From NCBI GenBank assembly GCA_022508925.1, contig JAFLUF010000004.1, positions 1 through 56,699 on the forward strand: a stretch of DNA of 56,699 nucleotides, given 5' to 3'. Positions within the stretch are counted from its first letter, which is position 1; each line of letters starts with the position of its first letter. The stretch is from Oscillospiraceae bacterium. Lineage in GTDB: Bacteria > Bacillota > Clostridia > Oscillospirales > Ruminococcaceae. The notes under the pieces were generated by a model. That model had not been told where the DNA came from. It searched no databases and saw nothing but the letters and a program-made list of their open reading frames with translations. Positions 9,141 to 18,129 of this stretch are shown in pieces. Made by a program: the position numbers and the translations under genes.

Positions 9141-9507
9141 TATTTTTATCAGAACGGGAACTGCCATTGTAGAAATTGACAGAATTAAAAAGGCTCAGAA
9201 AAACAAACGCTTTTTGTCGGACTATTTTTCCGCCGACGAGATAAGATTTTTTGTCAATCATAAGCTCAATCCGAATCTTATCGCCGAGAATTACTGTGTT
9301 AAAATCGCGATAGCGAAGGCGTTGGGTTCCGGCATGAGAATTATCCACGCGAGAGATATTTCCGTACTCCGCGACAGGATCGGTTCGCCGGTACTTATAC
9401 TTGACGGTATCGCCAAAATGATGGAACAGCGCGAGGGTTATGTGGTGGAGCTGTCGGTTGCGAGCTGTAAGGAATACGCTACCGCGAGCGTTGTTGTACA
9501 TAAATGA
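9130..9507 (+). CDS. AcpS-like protein, probably catalytically dead
   Basis: This 125-residue protein has the overall pattern of holo-acyl-carrier-protein synthase (AcpS), which moves phosphopantetheine from CoA to ACP. The N-terminal GTAIVEIDRI aligns with the family's G-x-D-I-x-E-x-x-R-I, the middle VKIAIAKALGSG with K-E-A-x-x-K-A-x-G-T-G, and the end CKEYATASVVV with the final strand. The Asp and Glu that bind magnesium (Asp8 and Glu58 in Bacillus AcpS) are Ala12 and Ile59 here, and the usual His before KEYA is missing. The ATG at 9130 is chosen because it matches the family N-terminus; it overlaps the upstream gene by 11 bases. Function is unknown, and a true AcpS presumably lies elsewhere. 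Confidence 0.72.
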   Translation: MSSSIFIRTGTAIVEIDRIKKAQKNKRFLSDYFSADEIRFFVNHKLNPNLIAENYCVKIAIAKALGSGMRIIHARDISVLRDRIGSPVLILDGIAKMMEQREGYVVELSVASCKEYATASVVVHK

Positions 9508-9559
9508 TATATTACGTTTTCACGAGGGTATTTTAAGGCATTTAAAATAAGAACTGAGG

Positions 9560-9590
9560 TTGGGGATTGCGTTGCAATTCCCAATTTTTT
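9560..9590 (+). terminator. Rho-independent terminator after the AcpS-like gene
   Basis: An 11-bp stem TTGGGGATTGC/GCAATTCCCAA (9560-9570 with 9574-9584, one G-T pair) has a GTT loop and is followed by six T residues. It ends the 8622-9507 transcript. Confidence 0.85.
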
Positions 9591-9621
9591 GAGACAAATT
9601 AAATGTATAAGTTTAGTTAAG

Positions 9622-9741
9622 ACTGTCGGGAAACCCTCAGATGCACGGGATATTGCAGGCAAAATCCCTAAGCCTCATCACGGAAAGGCTTTGTGCCCGT
9701 CGTGGTGAGGCTGACAAAGCAGATGAGGATATATCGACAGT
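9622..9741 (+). promoter_or_regulatory. Candidate structured 5' leader of the GTPase-nuclease gene
   Basis: The 120 bases ahead of the GTPase gene can fold into a closed multi-branch structure. An outer stem ACTGTCG/CGACAGT (9622-9628 with 9735-9741) ends at the base before the ATG. Inside are a small GGG-AAA-CCC turn (9628-9636), a hairpin GGGAT-A-TTGC/GCAA-A-ATCCC (9647-9668) and a 12-bp stem AGCCTCATCACG/CGTGGTGAGGCT (9671-9682 with 9701-9712). An overlapping 40-codon ORF runs from ATG 9641 to TGA 9761-9763, without a clear ribosome binding site. I match it to no riboswitch class I know. Confidence 0.5.
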
Positions 9742-12291
9742 ATGTTCGGGGGTGGTTTTGTGAAGCGGTTGGCTATAAGCATGGCGGCACACGTGGACGC
9801 GGGCAAGACCACGCTTTCCGAGGCGCTTTTGTTTGCGGCGGGAGAAATAAGAAAGCAGGGGCGCGTAGATAACGGCGACGCTTTTCTTGACAACAACTCT
9901 CAGGAGCGCGAAAGAGGCATCACGATTTTTTCCAAACAAGCTCTTCTGCGGCTTGACGGTGCGGAATTTACGCTTATAGACACTCCGGGGCACGCGGATT
10001 TCGCCGCGGACGCCGAACGGGCGTTTGCCGTTTCGGACTGCGCGGCGCTTGTTATAAGCGGCGCTGACGGCGTTCAGAGCAGAACGCGTACTATTCTGCG
10101 TTTGCTTGACAGAGCGGACCTTCCGGTGTTTACATTTGTAAACAAAATGGATATCGCACACAAGACCAAGACAGAGCTTTTGGAAGAACTTCGCTCGCTT
10201 GACAGGCGCTTTGCCGATTTTTCCGAAAACATTGCGGAGACCTCGGCGGAGTTCGACGAGGAATGTATGAATTACCTTTTAGACAGCGGAGAAGTCCCCG
10301 ATGAGATGATCGCGCGGGCTGTTAAAGAGCGTAAAATATTTCCCGTTTTGTTCGGTTCGGCTTTAAAAAACATGGGCGTCGGGGACTTTGCCGATCTGCT
10401 CGCAAGGTTTGCGATGCCAAAGGAAATATACAACAATTTTGCCGCGCAGGTGTTCAAAATTTCCTCGGACAAGAACGGTGTGAGAGAAACGCAGCTCAAA
10501 ATAAACGGCGGAGAGCTTCGCGTCAGACAGGAGCTTAACGGCGAAAAAATAACGCAGATACGGGTCTACAACGGCGAGAAATTTACTTCTGCCGAAACCG
10601 CGGCGGCGGGACAGCTTTGTGCAGTTACAGGTCTTTCAAAGACGTTTGCGGGGCAGTGCTTCGGAGAGCAGAAGCCGCCGAGCGAGCCGTCGGTGCGCGC
10701 CGCGCTTAGTTATAACGTGATGTTTGACAGCCGCGTAAATATAACGGAAGCGTATTCAAAGCTGAAAATTCTTGAGCAGGAGGATCCCCAGCTTCGCTTT
10801 TCGCTCTCGCACGGAGAGATACAGGCGGAGGTAATGGGCGAGATACAGCTTGAGGTGCTGCAGACCGTTATAAAAGAGCGCTTTGGTTTGTTCGCGGCAT
10901 TCGGCGAGGGGAGAATCTCCTACAAGGAAACAATAACCGAACGTGTCGAGGGCGTAGGGCATTTCGAGCCGCTCAGACATTACGCCGAGGTGCATCTGCT
11001 CATCGAGCCTTTGCCGAGGGGGAGCGGCGTAGTTTTTGCGCGCGACTGCCGGAATCTTGACGAAAACTGGCAGAGGCTGATAATGTCGCATCTTCACGAA
11101 AGGCGGCATATCGGCGTTCTTACAGGCTCGCCGATAACCGACGTGAAAATCACGCTTAAATCTGGCAAAGCGCATTTAAAGCACACCGAGGGCGGGGATT
11201 TCCGCGAGGCGACCTACCGAGCGGTAAGGCAGGGATTAGCCTCCGCAGTATCACAGCTTTTGGAGCCATTTTACGAGTTTTCGCTTGAAGTGCCGCAAAG
11301 CGCCGTCGGCAGAGCGCTTACGGACTTGCAGAGAATGGGCGCCGAGTTTTCATCTCCTAAACCTGTCGGAGAATTCTCCGTTATCGGGGGAATTTGCCCC
11401 GTGTCGGAAATGCAGGGCTATCACAGGGAGATCATTGCGTACACCCATGGAGAGGGAAGGCTCTCGTGCGAAATAAAGGGATATTTCCCATGTCACAACG
11501 CCGATGAGGTAATAGAAAAAATCGGTTATGATTTCAACGCCGATGTTGAGAATACCGCCGACAGCGTGTTCTGCTCGCACGGCGCGGGACATTTGGTGAA
11601 GTGGAACGAGGTTTACGGACAAATGCACCTCGAAAGCATATTTTCAAAGCCGCGCAAAGTGACCGAAGCCGAGATAAATTCCTACAAAAGCCGCGCCGCA
11701 ACCGATAAGGAGCTTATGGAGATATTCGAGCGGACATACGGAAAGATCAGGCACAGAACTGACGGAAAATCCGAAAGAACCGCGATGCGCCGCGACAAAC
11801 AGATCGAAAACGCGGGTGAGAGCAAAAGGCCGAAGGCAAAGCCTCTCGGCGAGGAATACCTGCTGGTTGACGGGTACAATATCATTTTCGCGTGGGACGA
11901 GCTTAAGGCAATAGCCGCGCAAAATCTCGACAGCGCGCGCATGAAGCTGATAAGCATTATGTGCAATTATCAGGCGTTCAGAAAATGCAATCTCATTCTG
12001 GTTTTTGACGCGTACAAAGTAAAAAGCGACAGAGAGATCGAAACGATAGGCGGTATCACCGTTGTGTACACAAAAGAAGCCGAGACGGCCGATGCGTTTA
12101 TCGAAAAGACGGCGCACTATCTCGGAAAGCCCGAAAATAATAACCGCGTGCGTGTCGCGACAAACGACGGAGTAGAGCAGCTTATAATAATCGGCGGCGG
12201 CGCACAGCGGGTCTCGGCGGAAATTTTCAGGCTTGAGGTAAACGAGGTAGAGAGGTCTATACGGGAAATTCTCGAAGAGCTTCACAAATAG
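9742..12291 (+). CDS. TetM-like ribosomal-protection GTPase fused to Rae1/YacP-like NYN nuclease domain
   Basis: An 849-residue two-part protein. Residues about 7-650 follow the EF-G-like TetM/TetW/TetO plan: G1 AHVDAGKTT, switch motif ERERGITIF, G3 DTPGHADF, G4 FVNKMD, and a C-terminal IGYDFNADVENTADSVFCSHGAGH close to the ribosomal-protection family. After a basic linker, residues about 705-849 match Rae1 (YacP) of Bacillus, an NYN-fold endonuclease that cuts mRNA in the ribosomal A site: LLVDGYNIIFAWDEL, LVFDAYKVK, TKEAETADAFIEK and VATNDGVEQL. A GTG start at 9760 behind GGGGGTGG is an alternative to the ATG. It could protect or rescue ribosomes; tetracycline resistance should not be assumed. 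trmO follows eight bases later. Confidence 0.88.
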   Translation: MFGGGFVKRLAISMAAHVDAGKTTLSEALLFAAGEIRKQGRVDNGDAFLDNNSQERERGITIFSKQALLRLDGAEFTLIDTPGHADFAADAERAFAVSDCAALVISGADGVQSRTRTILRLLDRADLPVFTFVNKMDIAHKTKTELLEELRSLDRRFADFSENIAETSAEFDEECMNYLLDSGEVPDEMIARAVKERKIFPVLFGSALKNMGVGDFADLLARFAMPKEIYNNFAAQVFKISSDKNGVRETQLKINGGELRVRQELNGEKITQIRVYNGEKFTSAETAAAGQLCAVTGLSKTFAGQCFGEQKPPSEPSVRAALSYNVMFDSRVNITEAYSKLKILEQEDPQLRFSLSHGEIQAEVMGEIQLEVLQTVIKERFGLFAAFGEGRISYKETITERVEGVGHFEPLRHYAEVHLLIEPLPRGSGVVFARDCRNLDENWQRLIMSHLHERRHIGVLTGSPITDVKITLKSGKAHLKHTEGGDFREATYRAVRQGLASAVSQLLEPFYEFSLEVPQSAVGRALTDLQRMGAEFSSPKPVGEFSVIGGICPVSEMQGYHREIIAYTHGEGRLSCEIKGYFPCHNADEVIEKIGYDFNADVENTADSVFCSHGAGHLVKWNEVYGQMHLESIFSKPRKVTEAEINSYKSRAATDKELMEIFERTYGKIRHRTDGKSERTAMRRDKQIENAGESKRPKAKPLGEEYLLVDGYNIIFAWDELKAIAAQNLDSARMKLISIMCNYQAFRKCNLILVFDAYKVKSDREIETIGGITVVYTKEAETADAFIEKTAHYLGKPENNNRVRVATNDGVEQLIIIGGGAQRVSAEIFRLEVNEVERSIREILEELHK

Positions 12292-12299
12292 AGGTTAAT

Positions 12300-12971
12300 A
12301 TGAATATTGAGCCGATAGCGCATATCGAAAATGATTTTAAAGAGAAATTCGGAATACCGCGGCAAAGCGGTATATGTCAACTGCGCTCGAAAATCGTTTT
12401 CGAGCCGAAATACAGCGATATAAACGCGCTTCGCGGGCTTGAGGATTTTACTCATATCTGGCTTGTCTGGGGCTTTTCCGAAGCGGTCTGCGGGGAGTTT
12501 TCCCCCACTGTCCGACCGCCGCGGCTTGGGGGAAATGTAAGAAAGGGCGTGTTCGCGACACGCTCGCCGTTTCGACCGAATTCGCTCGGGCTGAGCGCGG
12601 TAAGGCTTGAAGAGATACGGGCGGACGGAACGCTTATCGTAAGCGGCGCGGATCTGATGGATTCTACGCCTATTTATGATATCAAACCGTATCTTCCGTA
12701 CGCGGACAGCATTTCCGACGCGTCAAACGGCTGGGCTGCGGAGTTTATCGGGGAACAAATTGACGTTGAGTTTCCCGAAGAATTGCTGGAAAAAATTCCC
12801 GCAGAAAAAAGGAACGGACTTTTGCGGCTCCTTGCCGAAGACCCGCGCCCGCAGTATCAGGACTCTCCCGAGCGGCTGTACACAATGTCCTTCGGAGAGT
12901 ATCAGATAAGCTTTCGCGTATGCGATGACAAGCTTACTGTGATCGATGTATTTACATCCGATGAAGAATAA
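12300..12971 (+). CDS. trmO: tRNA (t6A37) N6-methyltransferase, TsaA-like
   Basis: A 223-residue member of the TrmO (YaeB/TsaA-like) family, which uses S-adenosylmethionine to methylate t6A at position 37 of some threonine tRNAs. Visible motifs are the N-terminal IEPIAHIENDFKEKFGIPRQ, LEDFTHIWLVWGF, and the strongly conserved FATRSPFRPNSLGLSAVRLE, followed by DLMDSTPIYDIKPYLPYAD. The length is usual for the family. It follows the GTPase-nuclease gene by eight bases and is likely co-transcribed, placing two translation-related genes together. Cytosolic. Confidence 0.92.
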   Translation: MNIEPIAHIENDFKEKFGIPRQSGICQLRSKIVFEPKYSDINALRGLEDFTHIWLVWGFSEAVCGEFSPTVRPPRLGGNVRKGVFATRSPFRPNSLGLSAVRLEEIRADGTLIVSGADLMDSTPIYDIKPYLPYADSISDASNGWAAEFIGEQIDVEFPEELLEKIPAEKRNGLLRLLAEDPRPQYQDSPERLYTMSFGEYQISFRVCDDKLTVIDVFTSDEE

Positions 12972-13031
12972 ATCATAACAACCGTTTATCACTGGCTTTA
13001 AAATTTCGTGCAGTTTTACCTAAAAACCATG

Positions 13032-13060
13032 TTGACTGATAAAAAAAATTGTGCTATAAT
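13032..13060 (+). promoter_or_regulatory. Sigma-A-type promoter for the tubulin-like gene
   Basis: TTGACT (13032-13037) and TATAAT (13055-13060) are 17 bp apart. The start codon at 13108 lies about 47 bp downstream behind GAGGTG. Confidence 0.75.
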
Positions 13061-13107
13061 AAATATGTATATTTTTAGACTTTCTCCTGACTGAACGAGG
13101 TGTTTTT

Positions 13108-15381
13108 ATGGATATAGAAAAGCAGATAGAATGGCTCAGACCCGACCGCATTTTAAAGCTTTATGACGGCGAGAAAAATATGCTCGGAATGACAAGGCTG
13201 TTTGTTGTGGGAATAGGAAAGAACGGCGCCGACTGCCTTATAAGAGTAAAGGATATAGCCGAAAACAGGTTTTCCGCGGAGACAGACAGGATACGCTATC
13301 TTGCCTTCGGGTTTGACGATGATATAGATAAAACGGAGTTTCACGGCTCGGAGCTTGCCGAGGGAGAGCGCGTCTCGATCGACCGGCAGGAATCGGTTTT
13401 GAAATATCTCGACAATCCCGAGCTTCTTTCCGAATACGCGCTTGAATGGTTCGACATGAACCTCAAGAATTATTCGTCCAATCCTCCGCTGTACGGGCTG
13501 TGGAAGCGCCAGTGCGGAAGGATCGCGCTGTTTCATCACATTGATGAGATCATTTCCAAGCTCACCGCGGTAGTAAACGATTTTTCCAGATCCGATTCTC
13601 CTCTTGAGATCGTTCTTACCGGAAATATGGGAGATCCGCTTTTTACCGGTTCGGTCATTGATTTCGGATACATACTCAAGGAAATGTTTTCAAGTCTCAA
13701 TACTTATCCTGTAAAAGTAAACGCTCTTATGTTCGCGGGGGACACCGCCAATCTTTTTGAAACGGACGCGAGAAACCTTGCCAACTACTACGCGTATACC
13801 ATACTTACAAAAGGAGATATTGACAAATTTCAGGGCAAAAAGGTCTCGTTTTCCCAGAAATATACAAACGGCTTTGAGATAAGCTCCGATAAGCCGCCGT
13901 TCAACGCCTGCTTTATCGCGGGCGCGGAGAATACGTATGAGGAGACGATTACAAAGGCGGCGGAAAAAATAATCTCCGCTTCGGAGTTTATCTACAAAAA
14001 GGACGACGACGCCGACAGAGCCATGTCGTTTAATCTTCTCGGACAAAGCCAGAACCACTCGTTCAGCTGCCTCGCCTACGATATAAGCGGCGCCGAGGTC
14101 CCGCTTGGCGAAATTGTTTCATATCTTTCCGCAAAAATATTCTTTAAGCTTTGCGACAGCCTGAGGACAAACTCCATCGGAGATCTTCAGCTTTCGATCT
14201 ACGCTAACAGGGCCACTCCCGACGCGTCTTTTCTCGCATCGAGAGCCGGCGTTGTTCCCAGGCTGGAGTTTGACGAGATGCTTAATCCGCTGTTTACCAT
14301 AAACTCGCTGAAAAAGGGCGGAGAAACGTCGAAGCACTATGTAACGGAAAGAGTAGACGAGACCGTCCGGCTTACCGAAAAGGGCGCGGAAATGTCTTTT
14401 GACACTATTGCCGCGGAAATAGAGGAAGCGTGTTTGAGCGCGCTTACGGATATTGAGAAAGGACCGTTCTGCGCTAACGAGATAATGAAAAGCTGCATTA
14501 AAGAGCTTTCACGGGAGATCCAAAAGGCAAAGGAGATCAAGGAGGATTCCGACGAAGTGATCGCAAGGCGCGAGAAGCTCCTTATCTCCGACTATCGTAA
14601 GCTTAAATCCACGCCCGCGTTTATGGCGACAACGGCGAAGAGATATTATATACAGACGCTTACGGATTACGCGGAATGTCTTAAAACTCACAAAACCATA
14701 GATACCATGCTTGATTTCTATACAAAGCTCAAGGATAGGCTTGTCGCGTTTAAGGATGAAAAACTCGACCAGAGCACAAAGCTGTTTACCGTCGAGCAGA
14801 AAGAGTTTCTCAATATGCTCAGAACGGAAAGCTCCGGAGGCTGTGTCCGCAAGGCTTTTGAGATAAGTTATCCGGAAATGACGTCAAAGCTCGACAAGCT
14901 GATCGACGAGATTCCCGAGACCACAAAGGAGCTCGCGTTTAAGAAAATGAAGCTTGACACGGGCGACGACCCGAAAGCTCTTCCGCGCGAGATAATAAAC
15001 CTCGCGGCGAAATGCTTCGGAAGATTTCTGCTTATGGGCTTTAATGATTTCTGCGAGTTTTTCGGCTCGGACAGCTCGCTTATGAAGGAGCTCCAATACT
15101 GCTTTGACTCGGTCGATATAAAAACTCCCGCAAGCGGAGAAACGCTTTCGCGCGCCATATGCCCGCAAAGCGTACAGCAGGGCGATATCGCGCCCATAAA
15201 GGCTTCGCATAAGGGCGCGAATCATATATGGAACGGCTCTCCGATGTTTAACGCGGTATTTGTCGTTCAGACGAAAAACGGCGTAAAGCTTGAAAAATTC
15301 AAGGACTATAATCAGTGGGAGAATATGCGCTACGCTTTTGTAAACGACGGTCTTAAAAAGCAGGGCATCAAAATATTTTGA
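13108..15381 (+). CDS. Probable tubulin-like protein (PF13809-type), degenerate nucleotide site
   Basis: A soluble 757-residue protein. The first 200 residues follow the layout of large bacterial tubulin-like proteins: a strand and turn LFVVGIGKNGADCLIRVKD in place of the usual FIGLGGTG-x-K, then RIRYLAFGFDDD in place of the LAIDTD strand, LWKRQCGRIALFHHID like the conserved R-x-x-GR-x-A-L helix, and LEIVLTGNMGDPLFTGSVID where the GGGTGSG GTP loop is expected. The glycine-rich loop is clearly altered, so nucleotide binding may be lost. The C-terminal 450 residues are mostly helical with no motif I know. It forms a two-gene unit with the transglutaminase gene 16 bp downstream. The family assignment is by pattern, not by search. 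Confidence 0.55.
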   Translation: MDIEKQIEWLRPDRILKLYDGEKNMLGMTRLFVVGIGKNGADCLIRVKDIAENRFSAETDRIRYLAFGFDDDIDKTEFHGSELAEGERVSIDRQESVLKYLDNPELLSEYALEWFDMNLKNYSSNPPLYGLWKRQCGRIALFHHIDEIISKLTAVVNDFSRSDSPLEIVLTGNMGDPLFTGSVIDFGYILKEMFSSLNTYPVKVNALMFAGDTANLFETDARNLANYYAYTILTKGDIDKFQGKKVSFSQKYTNGFEISSDKPPFNACFIAGAENTYEETITKAAEKIISASEFIYKKDDDADRAMSFNLLGQSQNHSFSCLAYDISGAEVPLGEIVSYLSAKIFFKLCDSLRTNSIGDLQLSIYANRATPDASFLASRAGVVPRLEFDEMLNPLFTINSLKKGGETSKHYVTERVDETVRLTEKGAEMSFDTIAAEIEEACLSALTDIEKGPFCANEIMKSCIKELSREIQKAKEIKEDSDEVIARREKLLISDYRKLKSTPAFMATTAKRYYIQTLTDYAECLKTHKTIDTMLDFYTKLKDRLVAFKDEKLDQSTKLFTVEQKEFLNMLRTESSGGCVRKAFEISYPEMTSKLDKLIDEIPETTKELAFKKMKLDTGDDPKALPREIINLAAKCFGRFLLMGFNDFCEFFGSDSSLMKELQYCFDSVDIKTPASGETLSRAICPQSVQQGDIAPIKASHKGANHIWNGSPMFNAVFVVQTKNGVKLEKFKDYNQWENMRYAFVNDGLKKQGIKIF

Positions 15382-15397
15382 GGTATAGTTTTACTTA

Positions 15398-18091
15398 ATG
15401 TCTGAAAAAATGAACAAAAGAAAAAAAGCCGAGTTTATTCTTGTATTTGACAGATATTTCACGAGCAAGCCAAACGCCGTTTTGTCCGTACTCAAAAGAA
15501 CGCTTTACGCGTGCGCGGAATGCGTGTGTATGATGTTCTGCCTTCTGGGCATTTACAGTATTTACGCAAACCCGTGGATAATCGCGGGCTGCTGCGTGGT
15601 ATTTACGGCGTTTTTCAGCTTTATTTTCTGCTTTGTAAGAAAGAGATTTGCTGTCCCCGCGTTTGCGCTTATAATCGCGCTGATAATTTACGAGAATATC
15701 GAAGCCGTAACGGAAAAGCTTACATATTTCATCGACGCGGTCTTCAGGGCGATGGACGGCATTGTGTTCGGCATGAACAGATATATGTGGCACCGCGATC
15801 TTACGGAAAACGTTGAGAGCGAAGTTATATTCGCGCTTATAGGAGTTTCGTGCGTTCTTTCGCTGATATGCGCGGGGGCTATGTTCAGAAAGCCGTCCGG
15901 CGTTGTGCCGCTTATTACTTTTATTGTGCTTTTCGCGCCCATGGGAATAGCTCAGAACCTGTCGTTCAACCTGTGGGTCGTTCCTACAACAGCGCTTTTG
16001 CTCGGCGGATTTGCCGTGTCAAAAGCATTTTCAAGCGGCGTTATTACGCGCGGCGGAGTATACGAGGGCTGCCGCAGGGCGTTTATCCGTAAAGAGCGCT
16101 CGTTTGGCTCGGGCGCGGCTAAAGCTTCTGTGATAGAGAGCGCCGGTCTTAACGCGGTGCATTATTCAAAATATTTCTCCGCGGCTGTCTGCGCCGCCGC
16201 GGTTTTCACCGCTACCGGTTTTTTAGGCTCGATCATAATGGACGGCCGCGGCGGTATCGATTACAGCGGAGTGTATGAATATTTCGCGAATATAGGAAGG
16301 AACGTCTCTCCTTCTTCGGGCGGAGAGGAAACCGGCTTTCCCGATCTGGGCTTTCTTACAGACGAGTTCAACCAGTCTCTTGGAATTGTCTCTCCCGGTG
16401 TGAGCGAGCGCGAGGTGCTGAAAGTTCAGAACTTCGGACCGGAGGTTTATCTGCGCGGAGATATCGGCGTAGATTTCAACGGGCTCAGCTGGTCGTCGCA
16501 TTTATCCGGTCTGTTTAACAGCGCAAAGGATGTGCCGGGCAAATACCGTCCGGCGGAGATACGGCTTCTCAGAGATCTCGAAAATTCGTTCAGAAATAAA
16601 TATCCGAGCATATATGTTGCCGATATTCCCGAAAGCTATCTTTCAGCCGGAGAAGGCGCTCTTGTCAGAGATGGAAAAATAAATCTCGAGTACCTTACGC
16701 GGACAAATGTTGTTTTCCTGCCCGCGTATGTTGACGGTTATTCGGTTTTTTACGGAGCGGGATATGATATATACGGAGACTATGTCGTCAGAAGCAGGGC
16801 TGAAAAAATAGAAGATATTGGATACACCGCGCTCGTTCCGTCACTCAATTATACCGGATACGGGGCTGAAGACAAGCTTATGCTTGTTTCGGCGGCTCAG
16901 AGGATCAGCGAGATCTATGAATTTGCCAACACCTTTGATACAAATGTCGTTCCTGATTGGAGCGGAGCAGGGATATATAAAGAGTATCTGGATTATGTGC
17001 ATGAGACTTACCTTGATGTTCCCGACAGCCTGCGCGGTGATTTAACGGCTTTTCTTAAAGATAACGGGCTTTATTCGGGCAGTCTCAGTGGGGACGATAA
17101 TATACAGAAGTATTCTGTCTGTGTGGAGATCACGGATTTCTTGAAGGACAACTACGCCTATTCGCTCAATACGGACAACGGGCTAACAGATCCTGTCATG
17201 ACCTTTCTCACCGAAACAAAAAGCGGACACTGCGCGCTTTACGCAAGCGCCATGACGCTTATGCTGCGCTCTATGGATATTCCCGCGAGATACTGCACGG
17301 GTTTTATTGCCCCGCATACCGATTACGGAAATACGGCGGTGTTAAAGTCCAAAAACCTTCACGCGTGGTGTGAGGTATACTTTGACGAGATAGGCTGGAT
17401 AACTTTTGACCCCACCGGCTCGTCTGTGTCCGGCGATATCGAGATAGTTGATCCTTTCAGCGGAGTAAGCTCATCATCCGAGACCGAAAGCAGCGATTCC
17501 GAAATTTCAGATGACAGCGAAAGCAGCTCATACACTGATGTTGAAGATCCCGCGACCGACAGCGACGACGAAAGCGACACCGATCCCGAAGACTACGGCG
17601 ATGACAGTGATGACAGCGATTTCGGCGGTTCGTATCCTCATGATGAACATAAAGGCGTAAATGTTCTGCCGTATGTTATAGCTTCGGCCGCGGCGGTTCT
17701 TCTTATCGCGCTTGCTGTCATATCGGTATATAAATTCAGGAAACTTGACAAGGAAGCTAAAAATGTGCTTGAAAAGTCTCGGTCTTTCGGAAGCTGCGAG
17801 GAGCTGTACGCAAAGATAATCGAGGTGCTTAAGCTTTGCGGTTTCAGGCAGAATTCCGGCGAACAGCCCGAAAGATTTTTCCTGCGGGCAGACAAACATT
17901 TTAAGACCAAACTTTCAAAGCACGCTGAAATGCTGATGAAAATTGCTTTCGGAAACGCGGAGTTCAGCGGCGACGAGGTTTTGAAAACAGCCCTGCTCCT
18001 GAATTCTCTTTTTGAAGCCGCCGATTCTCAGCTTGTCGTCATAGGACGCGTCAGACTCCGTAAAATAATCATAAACAAAATACTTCCGTAA
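15398..18091 (+). CDS. TgpA-like membrane transglutaminase
   Basis: An 897-residue protein. The N-terminal part (about 25-300) holds several hydrophobic membrane segments, as in the DUF3488/TgpA family. A large external region follows, with a transglutaminase core at about 575-680: SGHCALYASAMTLMLRSM (Cys612), NLHAWCEVYFDE (His655) and WITFDPTGSS (Asp671) give a complete catalytic triad. After it comes a long Ser/Asp/Glu-rich linker (about 685-750), one more membrane segment (about 757-778) and a cytoplasmic tail. Such proteins usually neighbour MoxR and DUF58 genes; here the partner is the tubulin-like gene instead. The substrate is unknown. The ATG is weakly supported, with GAGG about 15 bases upstream. 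Confidence 0.85.
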   Translation: MSEKMNKRKKAEFILVFDRYFTSKPNAVLSVLKRTLYACAECVCMMFCLLGIYSIYANPWIIAGCCVVFTAFFSFIFCFVRKRFAVPAFALIIALIIYENIEAVTEKLTYFIDAVFRAMDGIVFGMNRYMWHRDLTENVESEVIFALIGVSCVLSLICAGAMFRKPSGVVPLITFIVLFAPMGIAQNLSFNLWVVPTTALLLGGFAVSKAFSSGVITRGGVYEGCRRAFIRKERSFGSGAAKASVIESAGLNAVHYSKYFSAAVCAAAVFTATGFLGSIIMDGRGGIDYSGVYEYFANIGRNVSPSSGGEETGFPDLGFLTDEFNQSLGIVSPGVSEREVLKVQNFGPEVYLRGDIGVDFNGLSWSSHLSGLFNSAKDVPGKYRPAEIRLLRDLENSFRNKYPSIYVADIPESYLSAGEGALVRDGKINLEYLTRTNVVFLPAYVDGYSVFYGAGYDIYGDYVVRSRAEKIEDIGYTALVPSLNYTGYGAEDKLMLVSAAQRISEIYEFANTFDTNVVPDWSGAGIYKEYLDYVHETYLDVPDSLRGDLTAFLKDNGLYSGSLSGDDNIQKYSVCVEITDFLKDNYAYSLNTDNGLTDPVMTFLTETKSGHCALYASAMTLMLRSMDIPARYCTGFIAPHTDYGNTAVLKSKNLHAWCEVYFDEIGWITFDPTGSSVSGDIEIVDPFSGVSSSSETESSDSEISDDSESSSYTDVEDPATDSDDESDTDPEDYGDDSDDSDFGGSYPHDEHKGVNVLPYVIASAAAVLLIALAVISVYKFRKLDKEAKNVLEKSRSFGSCEELYAKIIEVLKLCGFRQNSGEQPERFFLRADKHFKTKLSKHAEMLMKIAFGNAEFSGDEVLKTALLLNSLFEAADSQLVVIGRVRLRKIIINKILP

Positions 18092-18129
18092 TTTTGCATA
18101 AAAATTTATATATTTTTTCAAAAAAAGTG

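Noticed and set aside
9622-9741. A self-cleaving ribozyme (hammerhead or twister) before the GTPase gene
   Set aside because: CAGATGAG and CGGGAAAC superficially recall hammerhead core segments, but the order and core bases do not match.
9742-12291. Calling this a tetracycline resistance gene
   Set aside because: The GTPase part resembles TetM-like factors, but it differs in length and carries a nuclease domain. Nothing in the sequence shows drug resistance.
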